Below are positions 27,995 through 37,384 of a stretch of DNA of 64,000 nt, one piece after another. This DNA comes from Thiohalocapsa marina (lineage in GTDB: Bacteria > Pseudomonadota > Gammaproteobacteria > Chromatiales > Chromatiaceae), in NCBI RefSeq assembly GCF_008632335.1, contig NZ_VWXX01000003.1, positions 124,001-188,000 on the forward strand, read 5' to 3'. The stretch's first letter is position 1; each line of letters begins with the position of its first letter. Under the pieces are notes generated by a model, which saw nothing but the letters and a program-made list of their open reading frames with translations, was not told the DNA's origin and searched no databases. The translations under genes and the position numbers were made by a program.

Positions 27995-30646
27995 ATGTCG
28001 GATCCGGACGCGTTTCAACTCGGTGAATGGACGGTTCAGCCAAGCCTGAGCCGGATTGTGCGGGGCGAGCCCCGGACGCGTCCGGAGACGGGTTCCGAGG
28101 TCCGTCCCGAGATTCGTATCGAACCGCGCTACATGGACCTGCTGGTCTATCTCGCCCAGGCGTCGGGCCGGGTAGTCAGTGCCGAGGAGATTCTGGAACG
28201 GGTGTGGGCGGGCCAGGTGGTCGGGGAGCACTCGGTCTACCAGGCGATCGCCCGGTTGCGCAAGGCGCTGGGCGACGACTCCAGTCAGCCACGCTATATC
28301 GAGACTGTTCCCAAGCGCGGCTATCGCCTGATCGCTCGCCAGAGTGCCAGCCAGAGTGCCAGCCAGAACGCCGGGCGCGAATCGGCCGCGACGCCCGCTC
28401 CGGGAGAGGGCGCGGACCTGCCGCCGCCGAGCCGCGAGCTGAACCCCGGGGACCGGCCGCCGGAGGAGCGACGCTCCGGAGCGCGGCTCGGGTCCTGGTC
28501 CGGGCCCTTGTCTGGAGGGGCAAGGGCATGGCGCGCGCGGGTCCGGGCGCATCGGCGCTGGATCGTGCCGCTGGCACTGTCGGTGACGCTGGTCTGCGTG
28601 GCGCTGCTCTGGTTGGCCGTGCGGCAGGGCGCCGCCCCCGAGGCGATCAGGACGGTGGCGGTCCTGCCCTTCGAGACCCTGGGTGACGATCAGGCGTACC
28701 TCTATTTTGCCGAGGGCCTCGGCACCGAGCTGATCAATGCGCTGGGCCAGCTGAGCAATCCGCGGGTGGTTGGGCCGGTCTCGTCCTTCGGCCTGCCCGC
28801 CGAGGGGACGACGCCGGCGGAGGCGGGGCGGCTGCTGGGCGCCGATGCGCTGGTGTCGGGGCAGGTGCTGCGCGCCGACGACCACCTCAGGGTGTTCATC
28901 CGGATTCTGGACACCCGGGACGGACGCCAGCTCTGGAGCCGCAGCTATGACCGCCCCCTGAGCGACGTCTACGAGGTGCAGCGGGATATCGCCCGCAGCG
29001 TCGTCGAATCGCTGCGGGGTGGGGTCAGCGACGCCGAGATGGCGCGCCTGACGCCGCCGGCGCCAGACATCCTCGCCGCCTATGACTACTATCTGCTGGG
29101 CCAGCACTACCGCAGTACGCGCACCGAGGAGGGGCTGCGCCGGGCGCTAGAGCTGTATCAGCAGGCCGCCGGAACCGATCCGAACTATGCCCCTGCCTAC
29201 CGGGGCCTGGGGCTGTCTTACCTGCTCCTGTCCTACTACGGCAACCTGCCGCTGGCGCAGTCCCAGCAGCTGGCGAGACCCGCGCTGGACAAGGCGCTGG
29301 AACTGGCCCCCGATGACGCCGAGACAGTGGCGGTGCTCGGCCTGTGGCGCTACCTGCGAGGCGAATACGGTCTTGCGGAGCATCAGCTGGAGCAGGCGCT
29401 GGCGCAGCGGCCGGACGATGCCGAGGCCTGGGTCTGGCTGGGGCTGGCGATGCAGCGTCAGGGCCGTCTGCGCGACGCCCTGGCAAGCCTCGAGCAGGCG
29501 CGTCGGCTGGAGCCGCTGTCGGTGTTGGTGGCTGTGGATCATGCGCGCGCACTGGGGCGGTCCGGCGAGCGCGCCCGGGCCCTGTCGGAGCTCCAGGCGC
29601 TTGTCGGCGGAAGCCGCGCCACGCCGCAGCTGGAGCGAAACCTGGCCGACCTGGCGCTGGAAAGCGGAGATCTTGCCGGTGCGTACCGATGGGCGGACTC
29701 GGCCCTGGGCCAGGGCGAGCGCGAGTCGGCCTCCATGGCCATGATGGCGTTGACCCTGGCCTGCGTAGGAGAAGCGGATCGCGCCCTGCGCTGGGCGGAG
29801 CGGACACTGGCCAAGGAGTTTCCGAGTCAGAGCGCGCGCGACCGGCTGGAGATCCTGTATCAGGTCCTGGGTGATGTGGCAGGGCTCAAGGGGCTGGTGG
29901 AGATCGAGCGTGCGGCCCTGTCCGTTGACCAGTCGCCGGATCTGGAATGGCGTCGCGTGGAGGCGTTGTCAGGGCTGTCGGCCCTGCTGGATGGCCGCCC
30001 CGGCGAAGCGGCGCGGGCGCTGGAGAAGGCCCTGGGCGGGCGGACGGATGCGGTTGTCGCCTCTGACTACGACCTGGTCTATCTGGGGTCGCTGGCCCAT
30101 GCGTATCGGCAATCCGGCGATCCCCGCCGAGCCGCCCAATGGCTGGATCGTGCCCGCCAGCGGCTGGACGAGCTGCGCGCCCAGGGCTGGGACAGCCAAT
30201 GGCTGCACTATGCGGCGGTGCGTCTTACGCTACTGCAGGAGGGTGTGGATGCAGCGCTGGTCGAATTGGAACAGTGGACTTCCGGATGGGCTGTCGCCGC
30301 CGGCCTGCTCGCTAACGACCCCGTGCTCGAGCCGTTGCGCAAAGATCCGCGTTTTCCGGCGCTGCATGAGGCCTTGCGCGCCGAGGAACAGGCCGCCTGG
30401 AATCAGATCAAAGGCCAGCGGTCTGCCGGCAATGCAGTCAGGCCATGGCCATGCCCACAGGGTGCAACATATTCACCGAGGCCAACCCTGGTCCAGACAG
30501 GAGGGCGACGACTGAAGAGGTGGCCAACAATGAACGGGTCATCAGCTTCGACATGGCGGTCGATAACCCGACTGTCAGCCAGACCTTCGAGAACCAGGCT
30601 ACGGCAACATGGGGTGCGGATGGCGAGGGTGGAGAAGGACCGGTGA
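27995..30646 (+). CDS. CadC-like membrane winged-helix/TPR regulator with a non-native C-terminal tail
   Basis: Open frame of 883 codons. Residues 1-115 form an OmpR/PhoB-type winged helix (SGRVVSAEEILERVWAGQVV, then YIETVPKRGYRLI). A basic/proline linker leads to one transmembrane segment (IVPLALSVTLVCVALLWLAV, about 187-208). A TolB/FlgO-like segment (TVAVLPFETLGDDQAYLYFA) and a long TPR array (about 350-800) follow. This is a CadC-type topology: cytoplasmic DNA binding and periplasmic sensing. From about residue 815 (base 30437) the translation becomes Arg/Ser-rich and out of frame with an IPTL-CTERM remnant, so the last 69 residues are probably not native. Its neighbour suggests control of chitin use. 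Confidence 0.85.
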   Translation: MSDPDAFQLGEWTVQPSLSRIVRGEPRTRPETGSEVRPEIRIEPRYMDLLVYLAQASGRVVSAEEILERVWAGQVVGEHSVYQAIARLRKALGDDSSQPRYIETVPKRGYRLIARQSASQSASQNAGRESAATPAPGEGADLPPPSRELNPGDRPPEERRSGARLGSWSGPLSGGARAWRARVRAHRRWIVPLALSVTLVCVALLWLAVRQGAAPEAIRTVAVLPFETLGDDQAYLYFAEGLGTELINALGQLSNPRVVGPVSSFGLPAEGTTPAEAGRLLGADALVSGQVLRADDHLRVFIRILDTRDGRQLWSRSYDRPLSDVYEVQRDIARSVVESLRGGVSDAEMARLTPPAPDILAAYDYYLLGQHYRSTRTEEGLRRALELYQQAAGTDPNYAPAYRGLGLSYLLLSYYGNLPLAQSQQLARPALDKALELAPDDAETVAVLGLWRYLRGEYGLAEHQLEQALAQRPDDAEAWVWLGLAMQRQGRLRDALASLEQARRLEPLSVLVAVDHARALGRSGERARALSELQALVGGSRATPQLERNLADLALESGDLAGAYRWADSALGQGERESASMAMMALTLACVGEADRALRWAERTLAKEFPSQSARDRLEILYQVLGDVAGLKGLVEIERAALSVDQSPDLEWRRVEALSGLSALLDGRPGEAARALEKALGGRTDAVVASDYDLVYLGSLAHAYRQSGDPRRAAQWLDRARQRLDELRAQGWDSQWLHYAAVRLTLLQEGVDAALVELEQWTSGWAVAAGLLANDPVLEPLRKDPRFPALHEALRAEEQAAWNQIKGQRSAGNAVRPWPCPQGATYSPRPTLVQTGGRRLKRWPTMNGSSASTWRSITRLSARPSRTRLRQHGVRMARVEKDR

Positions 30647-30775
30647 CTGGCGTTGCGGACGACGAAGCGACGCCCATCGTGTTCAATCCGCCCGAGCAGA
30701 TCCCAACGCTCAGTGAGTGGGCCACGATGCTGCAGGGCCTGCTGCTACTGAGTCTCGGCTGGCGCCGCCTGGACG
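30440..30775 (+). pseudogene. Remnant of an IPTL-CTERM surface protein
   Basis: In a different frame from the regulator, bases 30445 onward encode TFENQATATWGADGEGGEGP and then the C-terminal sorting signal IPTLSEWATMLQGLLLLSLG with the basic end WRRL. That is the IPTL-CTERM signal recognised by exosortase-type systems in Gram-negatives. Only about 110 codons survive, no N-terminal signal peptide is present and the frame runs into antisense of the SanA-like gene. I read it as the 3' scrap of a larger extracellular protein gene left after deletion. Confidence 0.7.
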
Positions 30776-31543
30776 GGGCGCATCCCGCAGCCGCACGGTC
30801 TCCGGGGCGCCAAGGAATCGGGGCTCGCGGCCGATGGCGAGATCCAGGACGGCCATGACCCGGGCCAGCATCTCCCGGGCGCGCACCTTGTTCGGGCCGG
30901 CGGTCTCGGGGTCGGCGGCAGCGAAACCGGTGGCGTCCAGGCCAAACCGACGCGCAAGAAAGATGGCCCGCTCCGCGTGGAAGCGCTGGCTGACGATGAT
31001 GACCCGATCGACGCCGAAGACCCGCCTGGCCCGGATCACGGAATCGAGTGTCCGGAACCCGGCATAGTCCAGGGTGATGAATTCCCTGGGTACATTCAGC
31101 GCGACTAGATCGCGCTGCATGGTGATCGGCTCGTTGTAGTAGGGGCTGGAGTTGTCGCCGCTCACCAGGATGCCGCGCACCTTGCCGCTGTGGAACAACC
31201 GCGCGGCGGCCTCGATGCGGGCGTGGTAGAAACGGTTCTGACCGCCCTGATGCCCGCGCGCCGTGCCCAGCAGCAGCGCCACCGGGGCGGGTTGCACCTG
31301 ATCGATGGCATCCGCAACTGCATCGCCGGCGCTCAGCGACACCAGCCGGTCCGATCCGATGACGATGGCCGCGACGATGACAAGGCCGGCGACCGCACTC
31401 AGCCGCAGCCCCGATGCCCAACGACGGCGCGGAGGCGGCGGATTTCCGGGGTGGTGCGGAGTTGACCTGACCGGGCCATCGTCGGCGCCGACGGCAGGAT
31501 GCGGAATTCCTTGCGGGCTGGTGTTGGGCGGATCAGCAGGCAT
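30710..31543 (-). CDS. SanA/ElyC/YdcF-type DUF218 envelope protein
   Basis: Inner-membrane-anchored protein of 277 aa. The N-terminus is proline-rich and cytoplasmic, followed by a transmembrane segment (LSAVAGLVIVAAIVIGS) and a DUF218 domain with ALLLGTA, FYHARIEAAARLFHSGKVRG, GILVSGDNSSPYYNEP and VDRVIIVSQRFHAERAIFLA. In Escherichia coli SanA affects the envelope permeability barrier; the reaction is unknown. The last 15-20 residues (after GREPRFLGAPETVRL) overlap the IPTL remnant in antisense and look non-native, as if the original stop codon was lost in the rearrangement. Divergent from the M61 peptidase. Confidence 0.85.
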   Translation of the reverse strand: MPADPPNTSPQGIPHPAVGADDGPVRSTPHHPGNPPPPRRRWASGLRLSAVAGLVIVAAIVIGSDRLVSLSAGDAVADAIDQVQPAPVALLLGTARGHQGGQNRFYHARIEAAARLFHSGKVRGILVSGDNSSPYYNEPITMQRDLVALNVPREFITLDYAGFRTLDSVIRARRVFGVDRVIIVSQRFHAERAIFLARRFGLDATGFAAADPETAGPNKVRAREMLARVMAVLDLAIGREPRFLGAPETVRLRDAPRPGGASRDSVAAGPAASWPTH

Positions 31544-31647
31544 CGCTTGGCATGGGCACGACGACCAAAACCGCCGTCTGACGGTGTTTGGTGGGCAGGT
31601 CCGGTTTTGGTAACGTGGCGCTACGTCGAGTCAACCCGAACCGCAGT

Positions 31648-33564
31648 ATGTCCGAGCCGAGCCCGTTAATCTACCGCGTCACCCCTGCGCGCCCCGAGGC
31701 GCATGTCTTCGCCGTCGAGCTGGAGATCCCGGCGCCGCCGGATTCGCTGCTGATCCTGTCCATGCCGGCTTGGATCCCGGGCAGCTACATGATCCGCGAC
31801 TTCGCGCGCAACGTGCTCGGCCTGCGTGCCTGGCCGGCCGCCGGTGCTGGCGGCGGCATGCCGGATGAGCCCACAGCGCTTCCGGTCAGCAAGCTGGACA
31901 AGCAGACCTGGCAGGTGCAGGGGGTCGCAGGCCCGGTCTGCGTGCGCTACGAGGTCTATGCCTGGGATCTCAGCGTGCGCTCGGCGCACCTGGATGCCAC
32001 CCATGCCTATTTCAACGGCCCGAGCCTGTTCCTGCGGGTGGGCGGTCTGGACCACCAACCCTGCCGCGTGGAGCTGGCGCCGCCGCCGGGGGAGGCCTAT
32101 GCCGACTGGCGCGTGGCCACCAGCCTGTCCCGGGCTGGCGCCGAGCCCTGGGGCTTCGGCGGCTATCGGGCGGACGACTATGACGACCTGATCGACCACC
32201 CGGTGGAGATGGGTCGCTTCGCGCTGGTGCCCTTCGCGGTGCGTGGTGTACCGCATTGGATGGCCATCAGCGGGCGTCAGCACGCGGACCTGGACCGGCT
32301 GGCAGCGGACCTGGCGCCGATCTGCGAGCAGCAGGCGGCGTTGTTCGGCGAACTGCCGGTGGACCGCTACCTTTTCCTGACCATGGCTGTGGGGGAGGGC
32401 TACGGCGGTCTGGAGCATCGCTTCTCCTGCAGCTTGCTGTGCAGCCGCAACGATCTGCCCCGGCTGCCGGCCCAGTCGTCGTCGGCATCCGACCAGTCGG
32501 CCGAATCCGGCCCGCTGGCCGGATCAGGGGCGTCGCCAACGGCGCCAGCAAAGGAGTATCGGCGTTTTCTCGGCCTGTGCAGTCACGAGTACTTCCACCT
32601 GTGGAACGTCAAGCGCATCCGCCCGGCGGTGCTGGCGGAGAACGGGCTGCAACAGGAGGTGCATACCCGCCTGCTGTGGGCCTTCGAGGGCATCACTTCC
32701 TACTACGACGACCTGATGCTGGTGCGCAGCGGACGCATCGATGCCAGCGGCTATCTGGAGCAGCTCGCGGAGACCATCACGCGGGTGATGCGCACGCCGG
32801 GACGGCTGCGCCAGACCCTGGCAGAGTCCAGCTTCGACGCCTGGACGCGCTTCTACAAGCAGGACGAAAACGCCCCCAATGCCATCGTCAGCTACTACGC
32901 CAAGGGCGCGCTGGTGGCGTTGGCGCTGGATCTGACCATCCGCACCCGCAGCGGCGACACGCGATCCCTGGACGATGTCATGCGGGCATTGTGGCGGCGC
33001 CATGGCCGCACCGGCATCGGCGTTGCCGAGCGCGGTATCGAGGCCCTGGCGGCTGAGGTCACCGGGCTGGATCTGGACGCCTTCTTCGCCCAGGCGCTGG
33101 ACAGCACAGCGGATCTGGATCTGGCGGCCCTGCTGGCGGAGGTGGGCGTGGACATGCGTCTGCGTCCGTCGAAGGGGCCGAAGGACATGGGCAGCGTCTG
33201 CGACGGTGCCTTCGGGCCGGTGCCCGCCGACGCCGACATCGGCATCCGGCTGCAGGCCGACGGTGCCGAGGCCCGCATCGCGGTGGTGCTGGATGATCGA
33301 CCTGGACAGCGGGCGGGCCTGTCCGCCGGCGATGTGCTGGTGGCCATCGACGGCCTGCGCGCCACCGCCGCCGGCGCCGACGACCTGCTGCGCCGCGCCC
33401 GCATCGGCGAGCCGCTGGAGATCCATGCCTTCCGCCGCGACGAGCTGATGCATGTCCGCGTGCTGCCGGAGCAGGCGCCGGCGGACACCTGCGAACTGCG
33501 CCTGCTGGCCGATGCTCCCGAGGCGCATCGAAGTCGCCGGGCCGCCTGGCTGGGCGCGGCCTGA
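31648..33564 (+). CDS. M61 glycyl-aminopeptidase-like metallopeptidase with PDZ domain
   Basis: Peptidase of 638 aa. The N-terminal beta domain includes SMPAWIPGSYMIRDFARNVL, a family signature. The zinc motif is HEYFHLWNVKRIRP and the third ligand glutamate lies in WAFEGITSYYDDLML. A C-terminal PDZ domain (about 520-610, VVLDDRPGQRAGLSAGDVLV) completes the usual M61 layout. No signal peptide is seen, so it is probably cytoplasmic. The ATG at 31648 is used; the frame extends upstream without homology. birA begins 54 bases later on the same strand. Confidence 0.92.
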   Translation: MSEPSPLIYRVTPARPEAHVFAVELEIPAPPDSLLILSMPAWIPGSYMIRDFARNVLGLRAWPAAGAGGGMPDEPTALPVSKLDKQTWQVQGVAGPVCVRYEVYAWDLSVRSAHLDATHAYFNGPSLFLRVGGLDHQPCRVELAPPPGEAYADWRVATSLSRAGAEPWGFGGYRADDYDDLIDHPVEMGRFALVPFAVRGVPHWMAISGRQHADLDRLAADLAPICEQQAALFGELPVDRYLFLTMAVGEGYGGLEHRFSCSLLCSRNDLPRLPAQSSSASDQSAESGPLAGSGASPTAPAKEYRRFLGLCSHEYFHLWNVKRIRPAVLAENGLQQEVHTRLLWAFEGITSYYDDLMLVRSGRIDASGYLEQLAETITRVMRTPGRLRQTLAESSFDAWTRFYKQDENAPNAIVSYYAKGALVALALDLTIRTRSGDTRSLDDVMRALWRRHGRTGIGVAERGIEALAAEVTGLDLDAFFAQALDSTADLDLAALLAEVGVDMRLRPSKGPKDMGSVCDGAFGPVPADADIGIRLQADGAEARIAVVLDDRPGQRAGLSAGDVLVAIDGLRATAAGADDLLRRARIGEPLEIHAFRRDELMHVRVLPEQAPADTCELRLLADAPEAHRSRRAAWLGAA

Positions 33565-33618
33565 GCCCAGCCTGAGCCTCACCTGACTCTAGTTGGAGCC
33601 CAATCCGGGAGCCCGGTC

Positions 33619-34605
33619 ATGGAGCGACATCTGCAAGTGGTCCGCCTGCTGGCGGACGGCGAACGCTGGTCCGGCGAGGCGATCGCCGGGCAGCTTGGTA
33701 TCAGCCGGGCCGCGGTGTGGAAGGCGGTACGCAAGGCCGCCGAGACCCTGGAACTGGAGATCGAGTCGGTGCGCGGTCACGGCTATCGGCTGGCCACCCC
33801 GCTGGAGCTGCTGGATGCGGAGGCCATCCGCGCGGCGCTGACCCCGGCCGGGCGGTTGCGGGTTGCGGCAGTCACGGTGTTCCAGGACATCGACTCCACC
33901 AACACCTGGCTGGCCGGGCGGGCGCGGGCGGGGGATCCCGGTGGCAGCATCTGCCTGGCGGAACGCCAGCACGCCGGCCGTGGTCGGCGCGGCCGCTGCT
34001 GGGTGTCGCCCTTTGGCGGCAACATCGCGCTGTCGCTGTTGTGGCGCTTCGCCCAGGCGCCGGCGGAACTCGGTGGTCTGAGCCTGGCGGCCGGGGTCGC
34101 GGTGGCAAAGGCCCTGGAGCAGGTGGGCGCGACAGAGGTGGGCCTGAAGTGGCCGAACGACCTGCACTGGCGCCGGCGCAAGCTGGCCGGTCTGCTGCTG
34201 GAGGTGGCCGGCGAGGCCCAGGGGCCGAGCTGGGCGGTGATCGGCGTCGGTGTCAACCTGCAGCTGGCGCCCGCCCAGGCGCAGGCCATCGACCAGCCCT
34301 GGGTGGATCTGGCGACGGTGCTGGATGGGCAGGCGGTGGGCCGCAACCGGGTCGTCGCGACCCTGATCGACGCGCTGCTGGAGATGCTGGCCATGTACGC
34401 GGCGCAGGGGCTTGCGCCGTTCGTCGAGGACTGGCGCGCGCGCGACGCCTATCAGGGCGAACCGGTGCTGCTGGTCATGGGCGAACGGCAGCTCCAGGGC
34501 CGACACGCCGGCATCGATCCGGACGGCGCGCTGCGGCTGGACCTGGGCGGGGAGATCCGCCGCTTCCAGGCCGGCGAGGTCAGCCTGCGTTCACGCACCG
34601 GCTGA
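33619..34605 (+). CDS. birA: Biotin-protein ligase / biotin repressor BirA
   Basis: Bifunctional protein of 328 aa. The N-terminal winged helix (about 1-65, GEAIAGQLGISRAAVWKAVR) marks the repressor type. The ligase domain has the adenylate-binding motif GRGRRGR, then GLKWPNDL, and an SH3-like C-terminal domain. It biotinylates the BCCP subunit of acetyl-CoA carboxylase using ATP. Its last 15 bases overlap the 3' end of the convergent moaE gene. Confidence 0.95.
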   Translation: MERHLQVVRLLADGERWSGEAIAGQLGISRAAVWKAVRKAAETLELEIESVRGHGYRLATPLELLDAEAIRAALTPAGRLRVAAVTVFQDIDSTNTWLAGRARAGDPGGSICLAERQHAGRGRRGRCWVSPFGGNIALSLLWRFAQAPAELGGLSLAAGVAVAKALEQVGATEVGLKWPNDLHWRRRKLAGLLLEVAGEAQGPSWAVIGVGVNLQLAPAQAQAIDQPWVDLATVLDGQAVGRNRVVATLIDALLEMLAMYAAQGLAPFVEDWRARDAYQGEPVLLVMGERQLQGRHAGIDPDGALRLDLGGEIRRFQAGEVSLRSRTG

Positions 34606-35073
34606 GGCCGGGTCATCCCAGCGCGCGGCGGCCTGGTCGTCGCTGGCGCGTGCCTCCACCCAGCGCGTGCCCTGGGCCGTCTCTTCCTGCTTCCAGAAGG
34701 GCGCGCGGGTCTTCAGATAGTCGATCAGGAACTCGCAGGCGCGAAAGGCGTCGCCGCGATGTCTGCTGGTGACGGCCACCAGCACGATGGGCTCCTCCGG
34801 CAGCATCCGGCCCACGCGATGGATGATGCTGACTGCATCCAGCGTCCAGCGCCCGGCGGCCTCGGCGGCCATGCGCTCCAGCGCGCGTTCGGTCATGCCG
34901 GGATAGTGCTCCAGGGTCATGGCGGTGACGCCCTGTCCCTGATTGATGTCGCGCATCAGCCCGACGAAGGCCACCAGGGCCCCCACCTGTGGCCGACCCC
35001 GACGCAGCGCGCGCTGCTCCGCCTCGGGATCGAAGCCTTGCTGTTCGACGCGAATGTGGATGTCGGTGGGCAT
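34591..35073 (-). CDS. moaE: Molybdopterin synthase catalytic subunit MoaE
   Basis: Large subunit of molybdopterin synthase, 160 aa. It transfers sulfur from MoaD thiocarboxylate to precursor Z. Family blocks are VGALVAFVGLMRDINQG, LEHYPGMTERALERMAAEA, IIHRVGRMLPEEPIVLVAV, and FLIDYLKTRAPFWKQEET with the conserved lysines. No moaD is adjacent. The 3' end overlaps birA tail to tail. Confidence 0.95.
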   Translation of the reverse strand: MPTDIHIRVEQQGFDPEAEQRALRRGRPQVGALVAFVGLMRDINQGQGVTAMTLEHYPGMTERALERMAAEAAGRWTLDAVSIIHRVGRMLPEEPIVLVAVTSRHRGDAFRACEFLIDYLKTRAPFWKQEETAQGTRWVEARASDDQAAARWDDPASAGA

Positions 35074-35434
35074 CGGAATGGGACCCTTGTTGCCATGTGC
35101 CGCTCATGGTACCCGATCCGGGTGGATCATCCCGCAATGGTCGATTCTGGTGCGCACCACGGGTGCGGCGCACCAGTCTCTGACACACAGGTCGGTTCGG
35201 GCCGCCACTGGCGCCGGGCATCGCGTCCGTGATGGTGCAGGTCCGGATCAGATGGCGGATCAGGAGGCGGGTCTGGTTTTGAACCTTGCCGGACCCCAAT
35301 GTCTAAAAACCGGGCAACCGGGGTCCTATCCGGGCCAGTCGCTGGAAAGTGGCGCGCAGATTGCCTGCGAGAATAACGTAGAGCGGAACAGCCACCGCAG
35401 TCCGCGAGAGCGAACACCGAGAGAGGTATGCCGA
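35074..35434 (+). promoter_or_regulatory. Leader of prkA with a sigma-54 promoter
   Basis: This 361-base gap holds TGGCGCGCAGATTGCC at 35350-35365, in which GG and GC are exactly ten bases apart as required for sigma-54 (-24/-12). Transcription would start near 35376, about 60 bases before the prkA ATG. Upstream, GGACCCC (35291-35297) and GGGGTCC (35320-35326) form an inverted pair that could bind an enhancer-binding protein. No other gene is visible in the gap. Confidence 0.65.
35350..35365 (+). promoter_or_regulatory. Sigma-54 -24/-12 element of the prkA operon
   Basis: TGGCGC, five bases, TTGCC: a close match to the consensus TGGCAC-N5-TTGCW with the invariant GG and GC. In Escherichia coli the orthologous yeaGH operon is under NtrC/sigma-54 as well as RpoS control, which supports the reading. 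Confidence 0.65.
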
Positions 35435-37357
35435 ATGTCGATCTTCGAGCGCTATCAGGCCCGCTACGAGTCCTCGCGTGAAGAGGACATGAGCCTGCAG
35501 GAGTACCTGGATCTGTGCAAGGCCGATCCGATGGCCTACGCCGGTGCCTCGGAGCGTCTGCTCGCTGCCATCGGCGAGCCGGAGCTTGTGGATACCCACA
35601 ACGACCCGCGCCTGAGCCGGATCTTCCAGAACAAGGTCATCAAGCGTTACCCGGCCTTCTCCGAATTCTACGGCATGGAAGAGGCCATCGAGCAGCTGGT
35701 GTCCTATCTCAAGCATGCCGCCCAGGGGCTGGAGGAGAAGAAACAGATCCTCTACCTGCTCGGCCCAGTGGGTGGCGGCAAGTCCTCGCTGGCCGAGAAG
35801 CTCAAGGAGTTGATGCAGCGGATACCGTTTTACGCCATCAAGGGCTCGCCGGTGTTCGAATCGCCGCTGAGCCTGTTCTCGCCGGAAGAGGACGGCCCGA
35901 TCCTGCAGGAAGACTACGGCATCCCGACTCGTTGCCTGCGCACCATCATGTCGCCCTGGGCGGTGAAGCGGCTGCAGGAGTACAACGGCGACATCACCCG
36001 GTTCCGCGTGGTCAAGCTCTACCCCAGCATCCTGGAACAGGTGGCCGTGGCCAAGACCGAGCCCGGCGACGAGAACAACCAGGACATCTCGGCGCTGGTG
36101 GGCAAGGTGGATATCCGCCAGCTGGAGCACTATGCGCAGAACGACGCCGACGCCTACAGCTACTCGGGCGCCCTGTGCCGGGCCAACCAGGGCCTGATGG
36201 AATTCGTCGAGATGTTCAAGGCGCCCATCAAGGTGTTGCATCCGCTGCTCACCGCCACCCAGGAGGGCAACTACAACGCCACCGAGGGGCTCTCGGCCAT
36301 CCCGTTCCAGGGCATCATCCTTGCCCACAGCAATGAATCGGAATGGCAGACGTTCCGCAACAACAAGAACAACGAGGCCTTCCTCGACCGTGTCTTCATC
36401 GTCAAGGTGCCCTACTGCCTGCGGGTGACCGAAGAGAAGCAGATCTACGACAAGCTGTTGCAAAACAGCTCGCTGAACCAGGCCCCCTGCGCCCCGGGCA
36501 CGCTGGAGATGATGGCCCAATTCTCGGTGCTCACGCGGCTGAAGGAGCCGGAGAACTCCAGCATCTTCTCCAAGATGCGCGTCTACGACGGCGAGAACCT
36601 CAAGGACACCGACCCCAAGGCCAAATCGGTGCAGGAGTACCGCGACTACGCCGGCATCGATGAGGGCATGTCCGGCATCTCCACGCGCTTCGCGTTCAAG
36701 ATCCTGTCGCAGGTGTTCAATTTCGATCATTCCGAGGTGGCCGCCAATCCGGTGCACCTGCTCTATGTGCTGGAGAAGCAGATCCTGCGCGAGCACCTGC
36801 CCCAGGAGGTGCAGGACCGCTACCTGGCCTTCCTGAAGCAGTATCTCGCCCCGCGCTATGCCGAGTTCATCGGCAAGGAGCTACAGACCGCCTACCTGGA
36901 GTCCTACGCCGAGTACGGGCAGAACATCTTCGACCGCTATGTGACCTTTGCCGATTACTGGATCCAGGATCAGGAATACCGCGATCCGGACACCGGCGAG
37001 ATGATGAACCGCGGCACCCTGAACGAGGAACTGGAAAAGATCGAGAAGCCCGCCGGCATCTCCAACCCCAAGGACTTCCGCAACGAGATCGTCAACTTCG
37101 TGCTGCGGGCGCGGGCCAACAACAACGGCGCCAACCCGCGCTGGACCAGCTACGAGAAGCTGCGGGTGGTGATCGAGAAGAAGATGTTCTCCAACACCGA
37201 GGAGCTCTTGCCCGTGATCTCCTTCAATGCCAAGGCCTCGGCGGACGAGAAGAAGAAGCACGAGCAGTTCGTCGACCGCATGGTCGAGAAAGGCTATACG
37301 CCAAAGCAGGTGCGGCTCCTGTCGGAGTGGTACCTGCGGGTGCGCAAGTCGCAGTAA
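35435..37357 (+). CDS. prkA: PrkA-type AAA+ serine protein kinase (YeaG)
   Basis: Cytoplasmic AAA+ protein of 640 aa, nearly the standard length. The Walker A loop is in LYLLGPVGGGKSSLAEKLK (about residues 105-123) and the C-terminal PrkA domain follows. Orthologues (E. coli YeaG, Bacillus PrkA) are reported as stress or starvation kinases, and some show AAA+ protease activity. It is the first gene of prkA-yeaH-spoVR, a conserved trio. The ATG at 35435 follows GAGAGG by a few bases; the long upstream in-frame extension is not coding. Confidence 0.95.
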   Translation: MSIFERYQARYESSREEDMSLQEYLDLCKADPMAYAGASERLLAAIGEPELVDTHNDPRLSRIFQNKVIKRYPAFSEFYGMEEAIEQLVSYLKHAAQGLEEKKQILYLLGPVGGGKSSLAEKLKELMQRIPFYAIKGSPVFESPLSLFSPEEDGPILQEDYGIPTRCLRTIMSPWAVKRLQEYNGDITRFRVVKLYPSILEQVAVAKTEPGDENNQDISALVGKVDIRQLEHYAQNDADAYSYSGALCRANQGLMEFVEMFKAPIKVLHPLLTATQEGNYNATEGLSAIPFQGIILAHSNESEWQTFRNNKNNEAFLDRVFIVKVPYCLRVTEEKQIYDKLLQNSSLNQAPCAPGTLEMMAQFSVLTRLKEPENSSIFSKMRVYDGENLKDTDPKAKSVQEYRDYAGIDEGMSGISTRFAFKILSQVFNFDHSEVAANPVHLLYVLEKQILREHLPQEVQDRYLAFLKQYLAPRYAEFIGKELQTAYLESYAEYGQNIFDRYVTFADYWIQDQEYRDPDTGEMMNRGTLNEELEKIEKPAGISNPKDFRNEIVNFVLRARANNNGANPRWTSYEKLRVVIEKKMFSNTEELLPVISFNAKASADEKKKHEQFVDRMVEKGYTPKQVRLLSEWYLRVRKSQ

Positions 37358-37384
37358 CCTGCAGCCTGGAGCCCGCACGCGCCT

